This document shows, piece by piece, positions 16,815-25,713 of a stretch of DNA of 64,000 nt; positions within the stretch are counted from its first letter, which is position 1, and every line of letters begins with the position of its first letter. Made by a program: the position numbers and the translations under genes. The DNA is taken from assembly GCF_008973665.1 (NCBI RefSeq), contig NZ_WACP01000011.1:62001-126000 (forward strand), read 5' to 3'. The notes below the pieces were generated by a model. It was not told where the DNA came from. It saw nothing but the letters and a program-made list of their open reading frames with translations, and did not search any database. This DNA is from Paenibacillus tengchongensis (GTDB lineage: Bacteria > Bacillota > Bacilli > Paenibacillales > Paenibacillaceae).

Positions 16815-17792
16815 ATGGCACAAATGAACATGAAAGAAGCAATCCGCGACGCGCTGCGCGTCGAACTTAATCGTGACCCTAACGTTCTGACCTTCGGTGA
16901 AGACGTTGGTGCTGTAGGCGGCGTATTCCGTGTAACGGAAGGGCTGCAGAAAGATTTTGGCGAAGACCGCGTATTTGACACTCCACTGGCTGAATCGGCT
17001 ATCGGCGGTTTGGCTTTCGGCCTGGCTGTACAAGGCTTCCGCCCGGTCGCTGAAATTCAATTCGTCGGCTTCATCTACGAAGCGCTGGACCAGATCGTCA
17101 TTCAGGCGGCTCGTCTGCGCTACCGTTCCGGCGGCAAATACAACGCTCCGGTCGTATTCCGCACACCTTTCGGCGGCGGCGTCAAAGCAGCTGAGCTGCA
17201 TACGGACTCCCTTGAAGGTCTGATTGCACAAAGCCCGGGGATCAAAGTTGTGATTCCGTCCAACCCATACGATGCCAAGGGACTGCTGATCGCTTCGATC
17301 CGCGACAATGACCCTGTATTCTTCATGGAACACTTGAACCTGTACCATGCTTTCCGTACGGAAGTTCCGGAAGGTGAATATACGGTTGAACTCGGTAAAG
17401 CCAATGTAGTGCGTGAAGGTTCGGATGTAACGATCATCGCTTACGGCCTGATGGTACATACCGCTACCAAAGCGGCCGAGCAGCTGGAAAAGGAAGGCAT
17501 CAAAGCTGAAATTATCGACCTGCGGACAGTAAGCCCGATCGATATCGACACCATTGTGGCTTCCGTCAAGAAGACTAACCGCGCCATTGTGGTGCAAGAA
17601 GCGCAGAAGAGCTCCGGCGTAGCCGCCGAAGTGATTGCGCAGATCAACGAGAAGGCCATTCTTCATCTGGAAGCGCCTGTGCTGCGTGTAGCCGGACCGG
17701 ACACTGTGTATCCGTTCGCCCAAATCGAGGATGCCTGGATTCCGACTCCTGCACGTATCATTACAGCCGTGAAGAAAGTAATGGAATTTTAA
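16815..17792 (+). CDS. pdhB: Pyruvate dehydrogenase E1 component, beta subunit
   Basis: The partner of PdhA in the alpha2-beta2 E1 tetramer. Typical transketolase-type beta blocks are visible: [84 protein letters not shown] and the C-terminal [11 protein letters not shown]. The 325 residues equal the usual length. It starts 14 bp after pdhA with GGGGGA as ribosome site. A stem-loop without a T-tract lies between it and pdhC and may influence mRNA processing. Confidence 0.96.
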   Translation: MAQMNMKEAIRDALRVELNRDPNVLTFGEDVGAVGGVFRVTEGLQKDFGEDRVFDTPLAESAIGGLAFGLAVQGFRPVAEIQFVGFIYEALDQIVIQAARLRYRSGGKYNAPVVFRTPFGGGVKAAELHTDSLEGLIAQSPGIKVVIPSNPYDAKGLLIASIRDNDPVFFMEHLNLYHAFRTEVPEGEYTVELGKANVVREGSDVTIIAYGLMVHTATKAAEQLEKEGIKAEIIDLRTVSPIDIDTIVASVKKTNRAIVVQEAQKSSGVAAEVIAQINEKAILHLEAPVLRVAGPDTVYPFAQIEDAWIPTPARIITAVKKVMEF

Positions 17793-17809
17793 TTAAGCGC
17801 ATATTTAAC

Positions 17810-17840
17810 GGCGTGATTGTCCTTACCCGGAAATCACGCC
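17810..17840 (+). other. Stem-loop between pdhB and pdhC
   Basis: GGCGTGATT pairs exactly with AATCACGCC around a 13-nt loop. No T-tract follows, so it is more likely an mRNA stabilising or processing stem than a terminator. Confidence 0.55.
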
Positions 17841-17865
17841 CATAAACATTTAGGAGGTTATCAAG

Positions 17866-19521
17866 GTGGCTAAATTTGAGTACCGGTTCCCGGAGCTGGG
17901 CGAAGGTCTGCATGAAGGCGAAATTATTAAAATGCATATCAAAGCCGGCGACAAAGTAACCGACGACGATATTATCATGGAAGTTCAAAACGACAAGGCG
18001 GTAGTCGAAGTGCCTTGTCCAGTTAACGGTACCGTGCTGGAAGTCTTCACTAAAGACGGCCAGGTCTGCCGCGTAGGTGAAGTTGTAGCGGTTATCGAAG
18101 CGGAAGGTGATGTTCCGCAGCAGGAAGGCGGCCATGCGGCAGCCCAGGGCGCACAGGAAGCGGATGCGGCTAAAGGCAGCGCGGATACTACTTCTTCTCC
18201 TGCAACTGCAAGCTCGGCGAATTTCCAGTATACGTTCCCGGAGCTGGGCGAAGGTCTGCATGAAGGCGAAATTATCAAGATGCACATCAAACCCGGCGAC
18301 AAAGTGACCGATGACGATATCATCATGGAAGTGCAGAACGATAAGGCCGTAGTCGAAGTGCCTTGCCCGGTTAACGGCACTGTGCTTGAAGTGTTCGCCA
18401 AAGACGGCCAAATCTGCCATGTAGGCGAAGTTGTGGCGATTATCGCCGCAGAAGGCGAAGTTCCGCAGCAGGAAGGCGCTGCAGCACCGGCACAGGCAGC
18501 CGCACAGGAAGCGGATGCTGCCAAAGGCGGCGCAGCTACTGCAGCAGCGGTACCGGCTCCTGACCGCGACGTATTGGCAACGCCAAGCGTGCGCAAATTC
18601 GCCCGTGACAACAGCGTTGATATCTCCAAAGTGAACGGCACCGGCAAGAACGGCAAGATTAGCCGTGAAGACGTGGAAGCCTTCATGAAGGGCGGCGCAG
18701 CGGCACCTGCAGCGGCACCTGCAGCGGCGGCTGCAACTCCGGCAGCGGCTCCAGCAGCAGCAGCGGAAGCACCGAAAGCGAAGAAAGAAGCAGCACCTGC
18801 AGCTGCTGGCAATGTGAGCCTGGAAGAAGAACGCGTACCGTTCAAGGGCATCCGCAAAGCCATCTCCAATGCTATGGTGAAATCGGCTTACACCGCTCCT
18901 CACGTAACCATTATGGACGAAGTGGACGTAACCGAGCTGGTTGCCTTCCGTGCCCGTATGAAACCGGTAGCCGAGAAGAAGGGCGTCAAGGTGACTTACC
19001 TGCCGTTCATCGTTAAAGCTCTTGTGGCCGCTTCCCGCCAGTTCCCGGCTCTCAATGCCATGATCGACGAAGAAGCGAACGAAATCGTCTACAAGAAATA
19101 CTACAACATCGGTATCGCTACAGACACCGACAACGGCCTGATCGTTCCTGTGATCAAGGACGCCGACCGTAAGAGCATCTGGATGATCGCAAGTGCCATC
19201 AGCGACCTCGCCCTGCGCGGACGCGACGGCAAGCTGGCTCCTAATGAAATGAAGGGCAGCACGATCTCCATCAGCAACATCGGTTCCGCCGGCGGTATGT
19301 TCTTCACACCGATCATCAACTTCCCTGAAGTGGCGATCCTCGGTACAGGACGCATCACCGAGAAGCCGGTTGTCAAGAACGGCGAAATCGTATCGGCTCC
19401 GGTTATGGCGCTGTCCCTGAGCTTTGACCACCGCATCATCGACGGTGCAACCGCTCAGAACTTTATGAACTATATCAAGTCCCTGCTTGCAAATCCTGAT
19501 ATGTTAGTTATGGAGGTGTAA
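17866..19521 (+). CDS. pdhC: Dihydrolipoyl acetyltransferase (E2) with two lipoyl domains
   Basis: The core of the pyruvate dehydrogenase complex: takes acetyl from E1 and passes it to CoA. Domain order: lipoyl domain 1 (lipoylated Lys44 in QNDKAV), lipoyl domain 2 (Lys160 in the same motif), the peripheral-subunit-binding domain (ATPSVRKFARDNSVDISKV, about 243-280), an Ala/Pro-rich flexible linker, and the catalytic domain ending with the DHRIIDG active site. At 551 residues it is longer than single-lipoyl E2s because of the duplication. The start is a GTG at 17866 behind TAGGAGG. Confidence 0.95.
   Translation: MAKFEYRFPELGEGLHEGEIIKMHIKAGDKVTDDDIIMEVQNDKAVVEVPCPVNGTVLEVFTKDGQVCRVGEVVAVIEAEGDVPQQEGGHAAAQGAQEADAAKGSADTTSSPATASSANFQYTFPELGEGLHEGEIIKMHIKPGDKVTDDDIIMEVQNDKAVVEVPCPVNGTVLEVFAKDGQICHVGEVVAIIAAEGEVPQQEGAAAPAQAAAQEADAAKGGAATAAAVPAPDRDVLATPSVRKFARDNSVDISKVNGTGKNGKISREDVEAFMKGGAAAPAAAPAAAAATPAAAPAAAAEAPKAKKEAAPAAAGNVSLEEERVPFKGIRKAISNAMVKSAYTAPHVTIMDEVDVTELVAFRARMKPVAEKKGVKVTYLPFIVKALVAASRQFPALNAMIDEEANEIVYKKYYNIGIATDTDNGLIVPVIKDADRKSIWMIASAISDLALRGRDGKLAPNEMKGSTISISNIGSAGGMFFTPIINFPEVAILGTGRITEKPVVKNGEIVSAPVMALSLSFDHRIIDGATAQNFMNYIKSLLANPDMLVMEV
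17887..18478 (+). repeat. Direct repeat encoding the two lipoyl domains of E2
   Basis: The segment from 17887 recurs from 18235 (offset 348 bp, in frame). The first 39 bp are identical, and the rest differs mostly at third codon positions, with a few amino-acid changes. Confidence 0.85.
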
Positions 19522-19524
19522 TTA

Positions 19525-20937
19525 ATGGTAGTCGGAGACGCTTCAATCGAAATCGACACATTGGTTATTGGTGCAGGTCCCGGCGGGTATGTGGCGGCAA
19601 TTCGTGCCGCCCAGCTCGGCCAGAAGGTCCTCATCGTGGATAAATCGGAGCTCGGCGGCGTGTGCCTTAACCGCGGCTGTATTCCTTCCAAGGCGCTGAT
19701 CTCGGCAGCTCATCAGTATGAAGCTGCTCAGCACGGCGAAGTATTCGGCGTAACTGCCGAGAACGTCAAGGTGGACTGGGCCAAGACTCAGGAATTCAAG
19801 AACGGCGTTGTCAAGAGAATGACTAACGGCGTAACCAGCCTGATGAAGGGCAACAAGATCGAAGTATTCAGCGGCGAAGCCATGTTCATCAGCGCAAACG
19901 AAGCCCGTTTGTTCAATGAGCATGAATCTCCGCGTTACAAGTTCAATAACTGCATCATCGCGACCGGCTCCCGTCCGATCGAGCTGAAGCCGTTCCCGTT
20001 CGGCGGACGCATTCTGTCCTCGACCGAAGCATTGGATCTGCCGGAGATTCCGAAGAGCATGATCGTTATCGGCGGCGGCTACATCGGCGCCGAGCTCGGC
20101 CAGATGTACTCCAAATTCGGAACCAAGGTAACCATTATCGAAGGTATGGATACTGTACTGCCAGGCTTCGATAAGGACATGACCCGTCTGGTAGCCAAGA
20201 ATATGGCGAAGACCGGCATCGAGATCGTTACAAACGCCAAGGCTGAAAGTGCCGTACAGAACGACAAGGAAGTTACAGTGAAATACTCCGTGGGCGGCGA
20301 GTCCAAGGAAGTTACTGCCGACTATCTGCTCGTAACTGTAGGACGTCGTCCGAACACCGACGGCGAACTGGGCTTGGATCTGATCGGCGTAGAACTGGAC
20401 GACCGTGGTCTGATCAAGGTTGACCATCAGGGACGTACCAACATTCCTAACATCTATGCCATCGGTGACATTGTTCCCGGTCTGGCCCTGGCACATAAAG
20501 CCTCCTACGAAGGCAAGATTGCTGCCGAAGCCATCTCCGGCCACAAATCCGTAGTGGATTACAAAGTGATTCCTGCCGTAGTCTTCACTGATCCGGAATG
20601 CTCCAGCGTCGGTCTGACCGAGAAGGAAGCCAAGGACAAAGGCATCAAGGTAAAAGCCGGCAAATTCCCGTTCGCGGGCAACGGCCGCGCCGTATCCCTG
20701 AACGCTCCGGACGGCTTCATCAAGATTGTGGCGAATGCCGACAACAATCTGGTGCTGGGCGCACAAATCGTCGGGCTGGAAGCTTCCAACCTGATCGCCG
20801 AGCTTGGTCTCGCGATCGAAATGGGCGCTACGCTTGAAGATATCGCTTTGACCATCCATGCGCATCCGACCCTGGGTGAAATCGTTATGGAAGCGGCTGA
20901 GCTGGTAGAAGGCCATCCGATTCATGTTGTGAAATAA
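19525..20937 (+). CDS. pdhD: Dihydrolipoyl dehydrogenase (E3)
   Basis: FAD flavoprotein that reoxidises the dihydrolipoyl arm and makes NADH. The FAD loop is VIGAGPGGYVAAIRAA, and the redox disulfide is in GGVCLNRGCIPSKAL. The NAD loop is VIGGGYIGAELGQMY. IPNIYAIGDIV is the second FAD contact, and the C-terminal HAHPTLGE provides the catalytic His-Glu pair. Length is 470. It starts 3 bp after pdhC behind GGAGGTG, so translation is probably coupled. A strong terminator ends the operon. Confidence 0.96.
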   Translation: MVVGDASIEIDTLVIGAGPGGYVAAIRAAQLGQKVLIVDKSELGGVCLNRGCIPSKALISAAHQYEAAQHGEVFGVTAENVKVDWAKTQEFKNGVVKRMTNGVTSLMKGNKIEVFSGEAMFISANEARLFNEHESPRYKFNNCIIATGSRPIELKPFPFGGRILSSTEALDLPEIPKSMIVIGGGYIGAELGQMYSKFGTKVTIIEGMDTVLPGFDKDMTRLVAKNMAKTGIEIVTNAKAESAVQNDKEVTVKYSVGGESKEVTADYLLVTVGRRPNTDGELGLDLIGVELDDRGLIKVDHQGRTNIPNIYAIGDIVPGLALAHKASYEGKIAAEAISGHKSVVDYKVIPAVVFTDPECSSVGLTEKEAKDKGIKVKAGKFPFAGNGRAVSLNAPDGFIKIVANADNNLVLGAQIVGLEASNLIAELGLAIEMGATLEDIALTIHAHPTLGEIVMEAAELVEGHPIHVVK

Positions 20938-20965
20938 TAACTTACCCGCATTCTGCGGTATGGAA

Positions 20966-21011
20966 AGAGACGCTATCCGGTCATTTACTTGGCCGGCAGC
21001 GTCTCTTTTTT
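20966..21011 (+). terminator. Terminator of the pdh operon
   Basis: AGAGACGCT pairs with AGCGTCTCT, with inner pairing CCGG/CCGG, followed by TTTTT. Confidence 0.9.
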
Positions 21012-21117
21012 GCTGCTGGCGGAAATAACGGTGTATGTTACAATTTAGGAATATAATTTACCAGGATCAGGCCGGCAATAAATAGAGAGAAGCATCATTA
21101 AATGGAGGTTGATTGGA

Positions 21118-22098
21118 ATGTCTATGAAAGCCGCTAAATTACAGCCGGGTGATGAAATCCGGATCATTTCACCGTCCAGCAGCCTGGCCATCATTGCGGA
21201 GGACCAGATGAAGCGGGCGGTAACGAGGCTGAATGCGCTGGGATTTAAGGTTACTTTTGCCGCAAATGCCTATGAGAAGGATGTCTTTGATTCCTCTTCT
21301 GTTGCGTCACGGATCGGTGATATCCACGCTGCTTTTGCCGATCCCCTTGTAAAGGGCATCCTTACGACGCTGGGGGGCTATAACTGCAACCAGTTGCTGC
21401 GGGAGCTTGATTATGATCTGATTGCGGCCCATCCTAAACGGCTATGCGGTTATTCGGACATCACTGCGCTGAGCGGTGCCATATACGCGAAGACAGGCCT
21501 AATCACCTACTCGGGTCCGCATTTCTCCACATTTGGCATGATCCATGGTTTTGATTATACGCTTGATTATTTCAAGAAGATGATGACGGAAGACTGTACT
21601 GTAGCCATTGAGCCCTCTGGTCAATGGAGCGACGATTCCTGGTACCTGGATCAGGAGAACCGTGTGTTCGAACCGAATTCCGGGCCTTATGCCATTAACG
21701 GCGGCGAAGCGGAAGGCCTGCTAATCGGCGGCAATCTGTGCACGCTGAACCTGCTGCAAGGAACGGAGTTTATGCCGAGCCTGCAAGATGCCATTCTTTT
21801 TCTGGAGGATGATTTCGAGTCCCACCCGGCGACGTTTGACCGGGACCTGGTCTCGCTGATCCAGCAGCCTGGGTTTGAGAAGGTGAGAGGTCTGGTGATC
21901 GGCCGCTTTCAGCGCGGTTCGGGTATGAGCCGGGAGCTTCTGACAACTATTATCCGCAGCAAAAAAGAGCTCGCCCGCCTTCCCGTTATCGCTGATGTGA
22001 ATTTTGGGCATACCTCACCGATCATCACGTTCCCAGTTGGAGGAAGGGCGGCGCTGAAAGCCGGCTCCGGCGATATTCATTTGCGGATTTGGGAGTAA
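21118..22098 (+). CDS. S66-family serine peptidase (LD-carboxypeptidase / MccF-like)
   Basis: A 326-residue cytosolic peptidase. The nucleophile Ser is in CGYSDITAL. The Glu of ILFLEDDFE and the His of VNFGHTSP complete the S66 Ser-Glu-His triad. The insertion pattern (DYTLDYFKKMM, then EGLLIGGNLCTLNLLQG) resembles MccF-type members that cleave acyl-sulfamoyl adenylates, rather than the shorter LdcA muropeptide recyclers. Either role is possible. The ATG at 21118 follows GGAGG. It stands alone between the pdh terminator and thyA. Confidence 0.88.
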   Translation: MSMKAAKLQPGDEIRIISPSSSLAIIAEDQMKRAVTRLNALGFKVTFAANAYEKDVFDSSSVASRIGDIHAAFADPLVKGILTTLGGYNCNQLLRELDYDLIAAHPKRLCGYSDITALSGAIYAKTGLITYSGPHFSTFGMIHGFDYTLDYFKKMMTEDCTVAIEPSGQWSDDSWYLDQENRVFEPNSGPYAINGGEAEGLLIGGNLCTLNLLQGTEFMPSLQDAILFLEDDFESHPATFDRDLVSLIQQPGFEKVRGLVIGRFQRGSGMSRELLTTIIRSKKELARLPVIADVNFGHTSPIITFPVGGRAALKAGSGDIHLRIWE

Positions 22099-22133
22099 CC
22101 GCGGTCATTTGCATTTTTCTAATTCTTTGCAAG

Positions 22134-22162
22134 TTACAAGCGAGGTCAGGTCATGGTAAACT
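22134..22162 (+). promoter_or_regulatory. Candidate promoter of thyA-folA
   Basis: TTACAA, 17-bp spacer, TAAACT, about 35 bp before the thyA start. Confidence 0.4.
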
Positions 22163-22196
22163 GTAATATGATCATTAGAGAGGAGTGCGGGGCAGC

Positions 22197-22991
22197 TTGC
22201 GTAATTATTTGGATTTACTTCAGGATATTCTAGACCACGGTACAGCCAAAAGCGACCGGACCGGCACCGGCACCCTTTCGGTGTTCGGGCGTCAGCTGCG
22301 CTTTAATCTCGCGGAAGGCTTTCCGCTGGTAACGACCAAGCGCATCCATCTGAAATCGGTGGTGCATGAGCTGCTATGGTTCTTGAAAGGCGAGACCAAC
22401 ATCGCTTATTTGAAAGAGAATGGCGTCTCCATCTGGGACGAATGGGCCGACGAGAACGGGGAGCTGGGTCCTGTCTACGGCTCGCAATGGCGGGCCTGGG
22501 AGGGCGCCGACGGCCGCCGTATTGACCAGATCGCTGAGGTAATTGAATCGATTAAGAAGAATCCGGATTCGCGCCGGCATATCGTCAGTGCCTGGAATGT
22601 GGCCGAGATTGAGAATATGAAGCTCCCGCCCTGTCATTTTGTGTTCCAGTTCTATGTGGCCGGCGGCAAGCTTTCCTGCATGCTTACGATGCGCTCTGTA
22701 GACACCTTCCTCGGCTTACCGTTTAACATTGCCAGTTATGCGCTGCTGACGCATATGGTGGCGCAGCAGACGGGCCTTGAACCGGGAGAGTTTATCTGGT
22801 CCGGCGGCGATGTGCACATTTATACAAATCATTTGGAACAGGTGGCTACGCAGTTGGCCCGGGAGCCGTATCCGCTGCCACGGCTGAATATCCGCCGAAA
22901 GCCGGACAGCATTTTTGATTACACCTTTGAAGATTTCGAATTTGAAGGCTACGAGCATCATCCGGGCATTAAAGCGCCGGTAGCCATATAA
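22197..22991 (+). CDS. thyA: Thymidylate synthase (ThyA type)
   Basis: Makes dTMP from dUMP using methylene-tetrahydrofolate. Nearly the whole ThyA signature set is present: [51 protein letters not shown], the active-site Cys in [26 protein letters not shown] and [10 protein letters not shown] at the end. I chose TTG at 22197, which gives 264 residues and aligns with MKQYLELMQ of E. coli. The in-frame GTG at 22185 overlaps the AGGAG ribosome site and cannot use it. folA follows 41 bp later; it regenerates the tetrahydrofolate that this enzyme oxidises. Confidence 0.95.
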   Translation: MRNYLDLLQDILDHGTAKSDRTGTGTLSVFGRQLRFNLAEGFPLVTTKRIHLKSVVHELLWFLKGETNIAYLKENGVSIWDEWADENGELGPVYGSQWRAWEGADGRRIDQIAEVIESIKKNPDSRRHIVSAWNVAEIENMKLPPCHFVFQFYVAGGKLSCMLTMRSVDTFLGLPFNIASYALLTHMVAQQTGLEPGEFIWSGGDVHIYTNHLEQVATQLAREPYPLPRLNIRRKPDSIFDYTFEDFEFEGYEHHPGIKAPVAI

Positions 22992-23032
22992 CCCTCCCGG
23001 TCCGGGAGAACCTGCGAAGGAGTGGATGCTGC

Positions 23033-23524
23033 ATGAGTATCAGCATGATTTGGGCGATGGCCCGGAATGGTGTGATCGGCAAGGACAATGATATGCCCTG
23101 GCATCTGCCGCGGGATTTCGACTATTTTAAACGTGAGACGCTGGGGAAGCGGATGCTGATGGGGCGTAAAACCTGGGATTCGCTGGGTGGCAAGCCGCTG
23201 AGGGGCCGGACGAGTATCGTAATTACCCGTGACCGGAGCTTCGCGCCTGAGGGGGCACGGGTCATTCATACGCTGGAGGAAGCGCTGGCGGAAGGGCGCA
23301 AAGACGATGAGTTGATGGTGATCGGCGGGGCTGAAATCTATAAAATGATGCTGCCGTATGCCGATAAGCTGCTTGTTACACGTATCGATGAGGATTTTCC
23401 GGGAGAGACGGTCTTTCCGGAGGTCGATTGGAGCCAGTGGCGCGAAGTCTCGAATGTACCGGGGATCCGTGATGAACAGAATCCGCATGATTACCGGTTC
23501 TATGTATATGAACGTTCTGTTTAA
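23033..23524 (+). CDS. folA: Dihydrofolate reductase
   Basis: NADPH-dependent reduction of dihydrofolate to tetrahydrofolate, completing the thymidylate cycle with thyA. It starts MSISMIWAMARNGVIGKDNDMPWHLPRDFDYFK; the substrate-binding Asp sits in PRDFDYF. MGRKTWDSLG, VIGGAEIYKMMLPYADKLLVTRI and the C-terminal YRFYVYER complete the fold. Length 163. Ribosome site GAAGGAG. The 240-bp gap downstream is AT-rich and carries no gene I can see. Confidence 0.95.
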   Translation: MSISMIWAMARNGVIGKDNDMPWHLPRDFDYFKRETLGKRMLMGRKTWDSLGGKPLRGRTSIVITRDRSFAPEGARVIHTLEEALAEGRKDDELMVIGGAEIYKMMLPYADKLLVTRIDEDFPGETVFPEVDWSQWREVSNVPGIRDEQNPHDYRFYVYERSV

Positions 23525-23763
23525 GAATATATAAAAATTTACGTTTTCTCTAACACAACATGTTAAATAGTACAAATAATCAGCAGATTAATCCATTACA
23601 GTACGAAAGTATTGGATGCTACTATAATTAAAATTAGGAATGCTAAAGTTGAAGATAGTATAGGCTGTGCAGGTAATCAACACTACTTAGAGATAATGCC
23701 GCCGGCTTATGATACAATGTACTATACATCAACAAGAAGAGAACGGATGGGGGAAACGTAGAT

Positions 23764-25251
23764 ATGTCGACACCTACTGGATTTATGGAGTATAAGCGCC
23801 AGCTCCCAGGAGACCGCGATCCCGAGCAGCGCGTGAAGGACTGGGAAGAATTTCATCATCATTTATCCGAGGACGAGCTTCGGACACAGGGTGCACGCTG
23901 CATGGATTGCGGAACCCCATACTGCCATACGGGGATCGACATGTCCGGAGGCACATCGGGTTGTCCTGTGCACAATCTGATTCCGGAGTGGAACAACCTG
24001 GTTTACCGCGGGCTGTGGCGGGAAGCGCTGGAACGCCTGCATAAGACGAATAACTTCCCGGAATTTACCGGCAGCATCTGTCCGGCGCCTTGCGAAGGCT
24101 CCTGTACCGTCGGTCTGATCGGCCAGCCGGTTACAATCAAGACCATAGAGCTGGCCATTGTGAACAAGGGCTTTGAAGAAGGCTGGATCGTTCCGAACCC
24201 GCCGGAGAAACGTACCGGCAGGAAGGTTGCCATTGTCGGCTCCGGCCCTGCAGGACTCGCCGCCGCCGCACAGCTGAACAAGGCCGGTCACTCAGTGACC
24301 GTCTACGAACGCAGCGACAGAATCGGCGGGCTGCTGACCTACGGCATTCCGACGATGAAGCTGGATAAGAGCGTGGTACAGCGGCGTGTAGATTTGCTGG
24401 CGGCCGAAGGGATTACCTTCATTACGAATACGGAGATCGGCAAGGATATCCCTGCACAGCAGCTCGTCGAAGAGTACGATGCGGTGGTGCTGTGCGGCGG
24501 TGCAACCAAGCCGCGTGAGTTCAATGTGGAAGGCAGAGAATTGAACGGCGTAATGTATGCCATGGATTACCTGACCGGCACCATCAAGAGCTACCTGGAC
24601 TCCGGCCTGACCGACGGCCAATACGTGTCGGCTGCCGGAAAGGATGTAGTTGTGCTCGGCGGCGGGGACACCGGCTCAGACTGTGTCGCCACAGCGCTGC
24701 GTCACGGATGCAGCAGCATCACCCAATTCGGTACCCACGAGAAAGCCCCGCTGACCCGTGACCCGATTGCCAATCCGTGGCCGCAGTTCCCGAACGTATA
24801 TACGCTCGATTACGCGCAGGAAGAAGCTAAGGCGATCTTCGGGGAAGACCCGCGCGAATTCTCCATCATGACGACCAAGTTCGTCGGCGATGAAGCCGGC
24901 AACCTGAAGGAAGTGCACACCGTTCAGATTCACCGGATGGTGGATGAGACCGGACGCAAGATTTATCAGCCGGTTCCCGGCACGGAACGTGCATTCCCCG
25001 CCCAGCTTGCCCTCATCGCCATCGGCTTTGACGGACCGGAGCAGACGCTGGTGCAGCAGCTTGGCCTGGAGACGGACCGGCGCACGAATGTCAAGGCGCG
25101 GTACGGCAAGTTCAACACCAGCGTTGACAAGGTATTTGCTGCCGGTGACATGCGCCGCGGACAGAGCCTGGTCGTATGGGCGATCAATGAAGGGCGCGAA
25201 GCCGCCCGTGAGGTCGATAAGTACCTGATGGGTTCGACAGTTCTTGTCTAA
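23764..25251 (+). CDS. gltD: Glutamate synthase small subunit (NADPH)
   Basis: The flavoprotein subunit that passes electrons from NADPH to the large GltB subunit. The N-terminal Cys clusters (CMDCGTPYC, then SICPAPCEGSC) hold the 4Fe-4S centres. VAIVGSGPAGLAAA binds FAD, VVVLGGGDTGSDCVA binds NADPH, and FAAGDMRRGQSLVVWA closes the FAD site. Length (495) is normal. gltB would usually precede it, but folA does instead, so the large subunit must be encoded elsewhere or this protein serves another partner. A terminator follows. Confidence 0.92.
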   Translation: MSTPTGFMEYKRQLPGDRDPEQRVKDWEEFHHHLSEDELRTQGARCMDCGTPYCHTGIDMSGGTSGCPVHNLIPEWNNLVYRGLWREALERLHKTNNFPEFTGSICPAPCEGSCTVGLIGQPVTIKTIELAIVNKGFEEGWIVPNPPEKRTGRKVAIVGSGPAGLAAAAQLNKAGHSVTVYERSDRIGGLLTYGIPTMKLDKSVVQRRVDLLAAEGITFITNTEIGKDIPAQQLVEEYDAVVLCGGATKPREFNVEGRELNGVMYAMDYLTGTIKSYLDSGLTDGQYVSAAGKDVVVLGGGDTGSDCVATALRHGCSSITQFGTHEKAPLTRDPIANPWPQFPNVYTLDYAQEEAKAIFGEDPREFSIMTTKFVGDEAGNLKEVHTVQIHRMVDETGRKIYQPVPGTERAFPAQLALIAIGFDGPEQTLVQQLGLETDRRTNVKARYGKFNTSVDKVFAAGDMRRGQSLVVWAINEGREAAREVDKYLMGSTVLV

Positions 25252-25265
25252 TAGAGTTATAGGAT

Positions 25266-25308
25266 ACAGCCGTCATCCGGAAAGACCCGGAGGGCGGCTG
25301 TTTTGTTT
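25266..25308 (+). terminator. Terminator of gltD
   Basis: ACAGCCG...CGGCTGT outer stem and ATCCGG/CCGGA inner stem, followed by TTTTGTTT. Confidence 0.88.
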
Positions 25309-25347
25309 GCCGGAACAGAACTGCGGTAATGCGTTGCAGGAATAGTC

Positions 25348-25376
25348 TTGACGGAAACTGTTTTATCCCGTAGATT
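25348..25376 (+). promoter_or_regulatory. Sigma-A promoter of the proS T-box transcript
   Basis: TTGACG, 17-bp spacer, TAGATT. Transcription would begin near 25383, at the 5' edge of the T-box leader. Confidence 0.65.
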
Positions 25377-25383
25377 ATTAAAT

Positions 25384-25648
25384 ATTATATGCAGAGCAGC
25401 GTTGATCAAGGATCTATGCTTCGCCCAAATCGCCTGTACAGAAAGAGGACTCACCGGCTGAAAGGTCCTCCGTAAGCGACAGAAGCATACCCTGCCTTGG
25501 GAAGCTGCGGCACTTCGGCCTCCGGGCTTGAAGCCGCCGCCGGCACCGGCCGTTACCCGGATGAAGGACTGCCACGGCGCCAAGGATGCCAAGCGGTTGA
25601 ATAAGGGTGGTACCACGGCACATTCGTCCCTGACGGATGTGCCTTTTT
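25384..25648 (+). ncRNA. T-box riboswitch controlling proS
   Basis: The conserved T-box AAGGGTGGTACCACGG is at 25603-25618, followed by a terminator (GGCACAT/ATGTGCC plus TTTTT, 25617-25648). Stem I is closed by TATGCTTC/GAAGCATA, with the AG and GCTG motifs within. Just 3' of it lies CCC, a plausible proline specifier. The bulge TGGT would pair with the ACCA end of tRNA-Pro. Uncharged tRNA-Pro is expected to switch on proS. The specifier assignment is by eye. Confidence 0.88.
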
Positions 25649-25713
25649 GCGTCTCGCGGCAGAACAGCTGCGCTGTGGTTTATAATACATGAGCCATGAG
25701 AGGAATGAAGGAA

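Noticed and set aside
17761-19431. 556-codon minus-strand frame opposite pdhB-pdhC
   Set aside because: Composition (Arg/Cys/His-rich, repetitive) reflects the reverse complement of the Ala/Pro linkers and lipoyl repeats of pdhC; no family resemblance.
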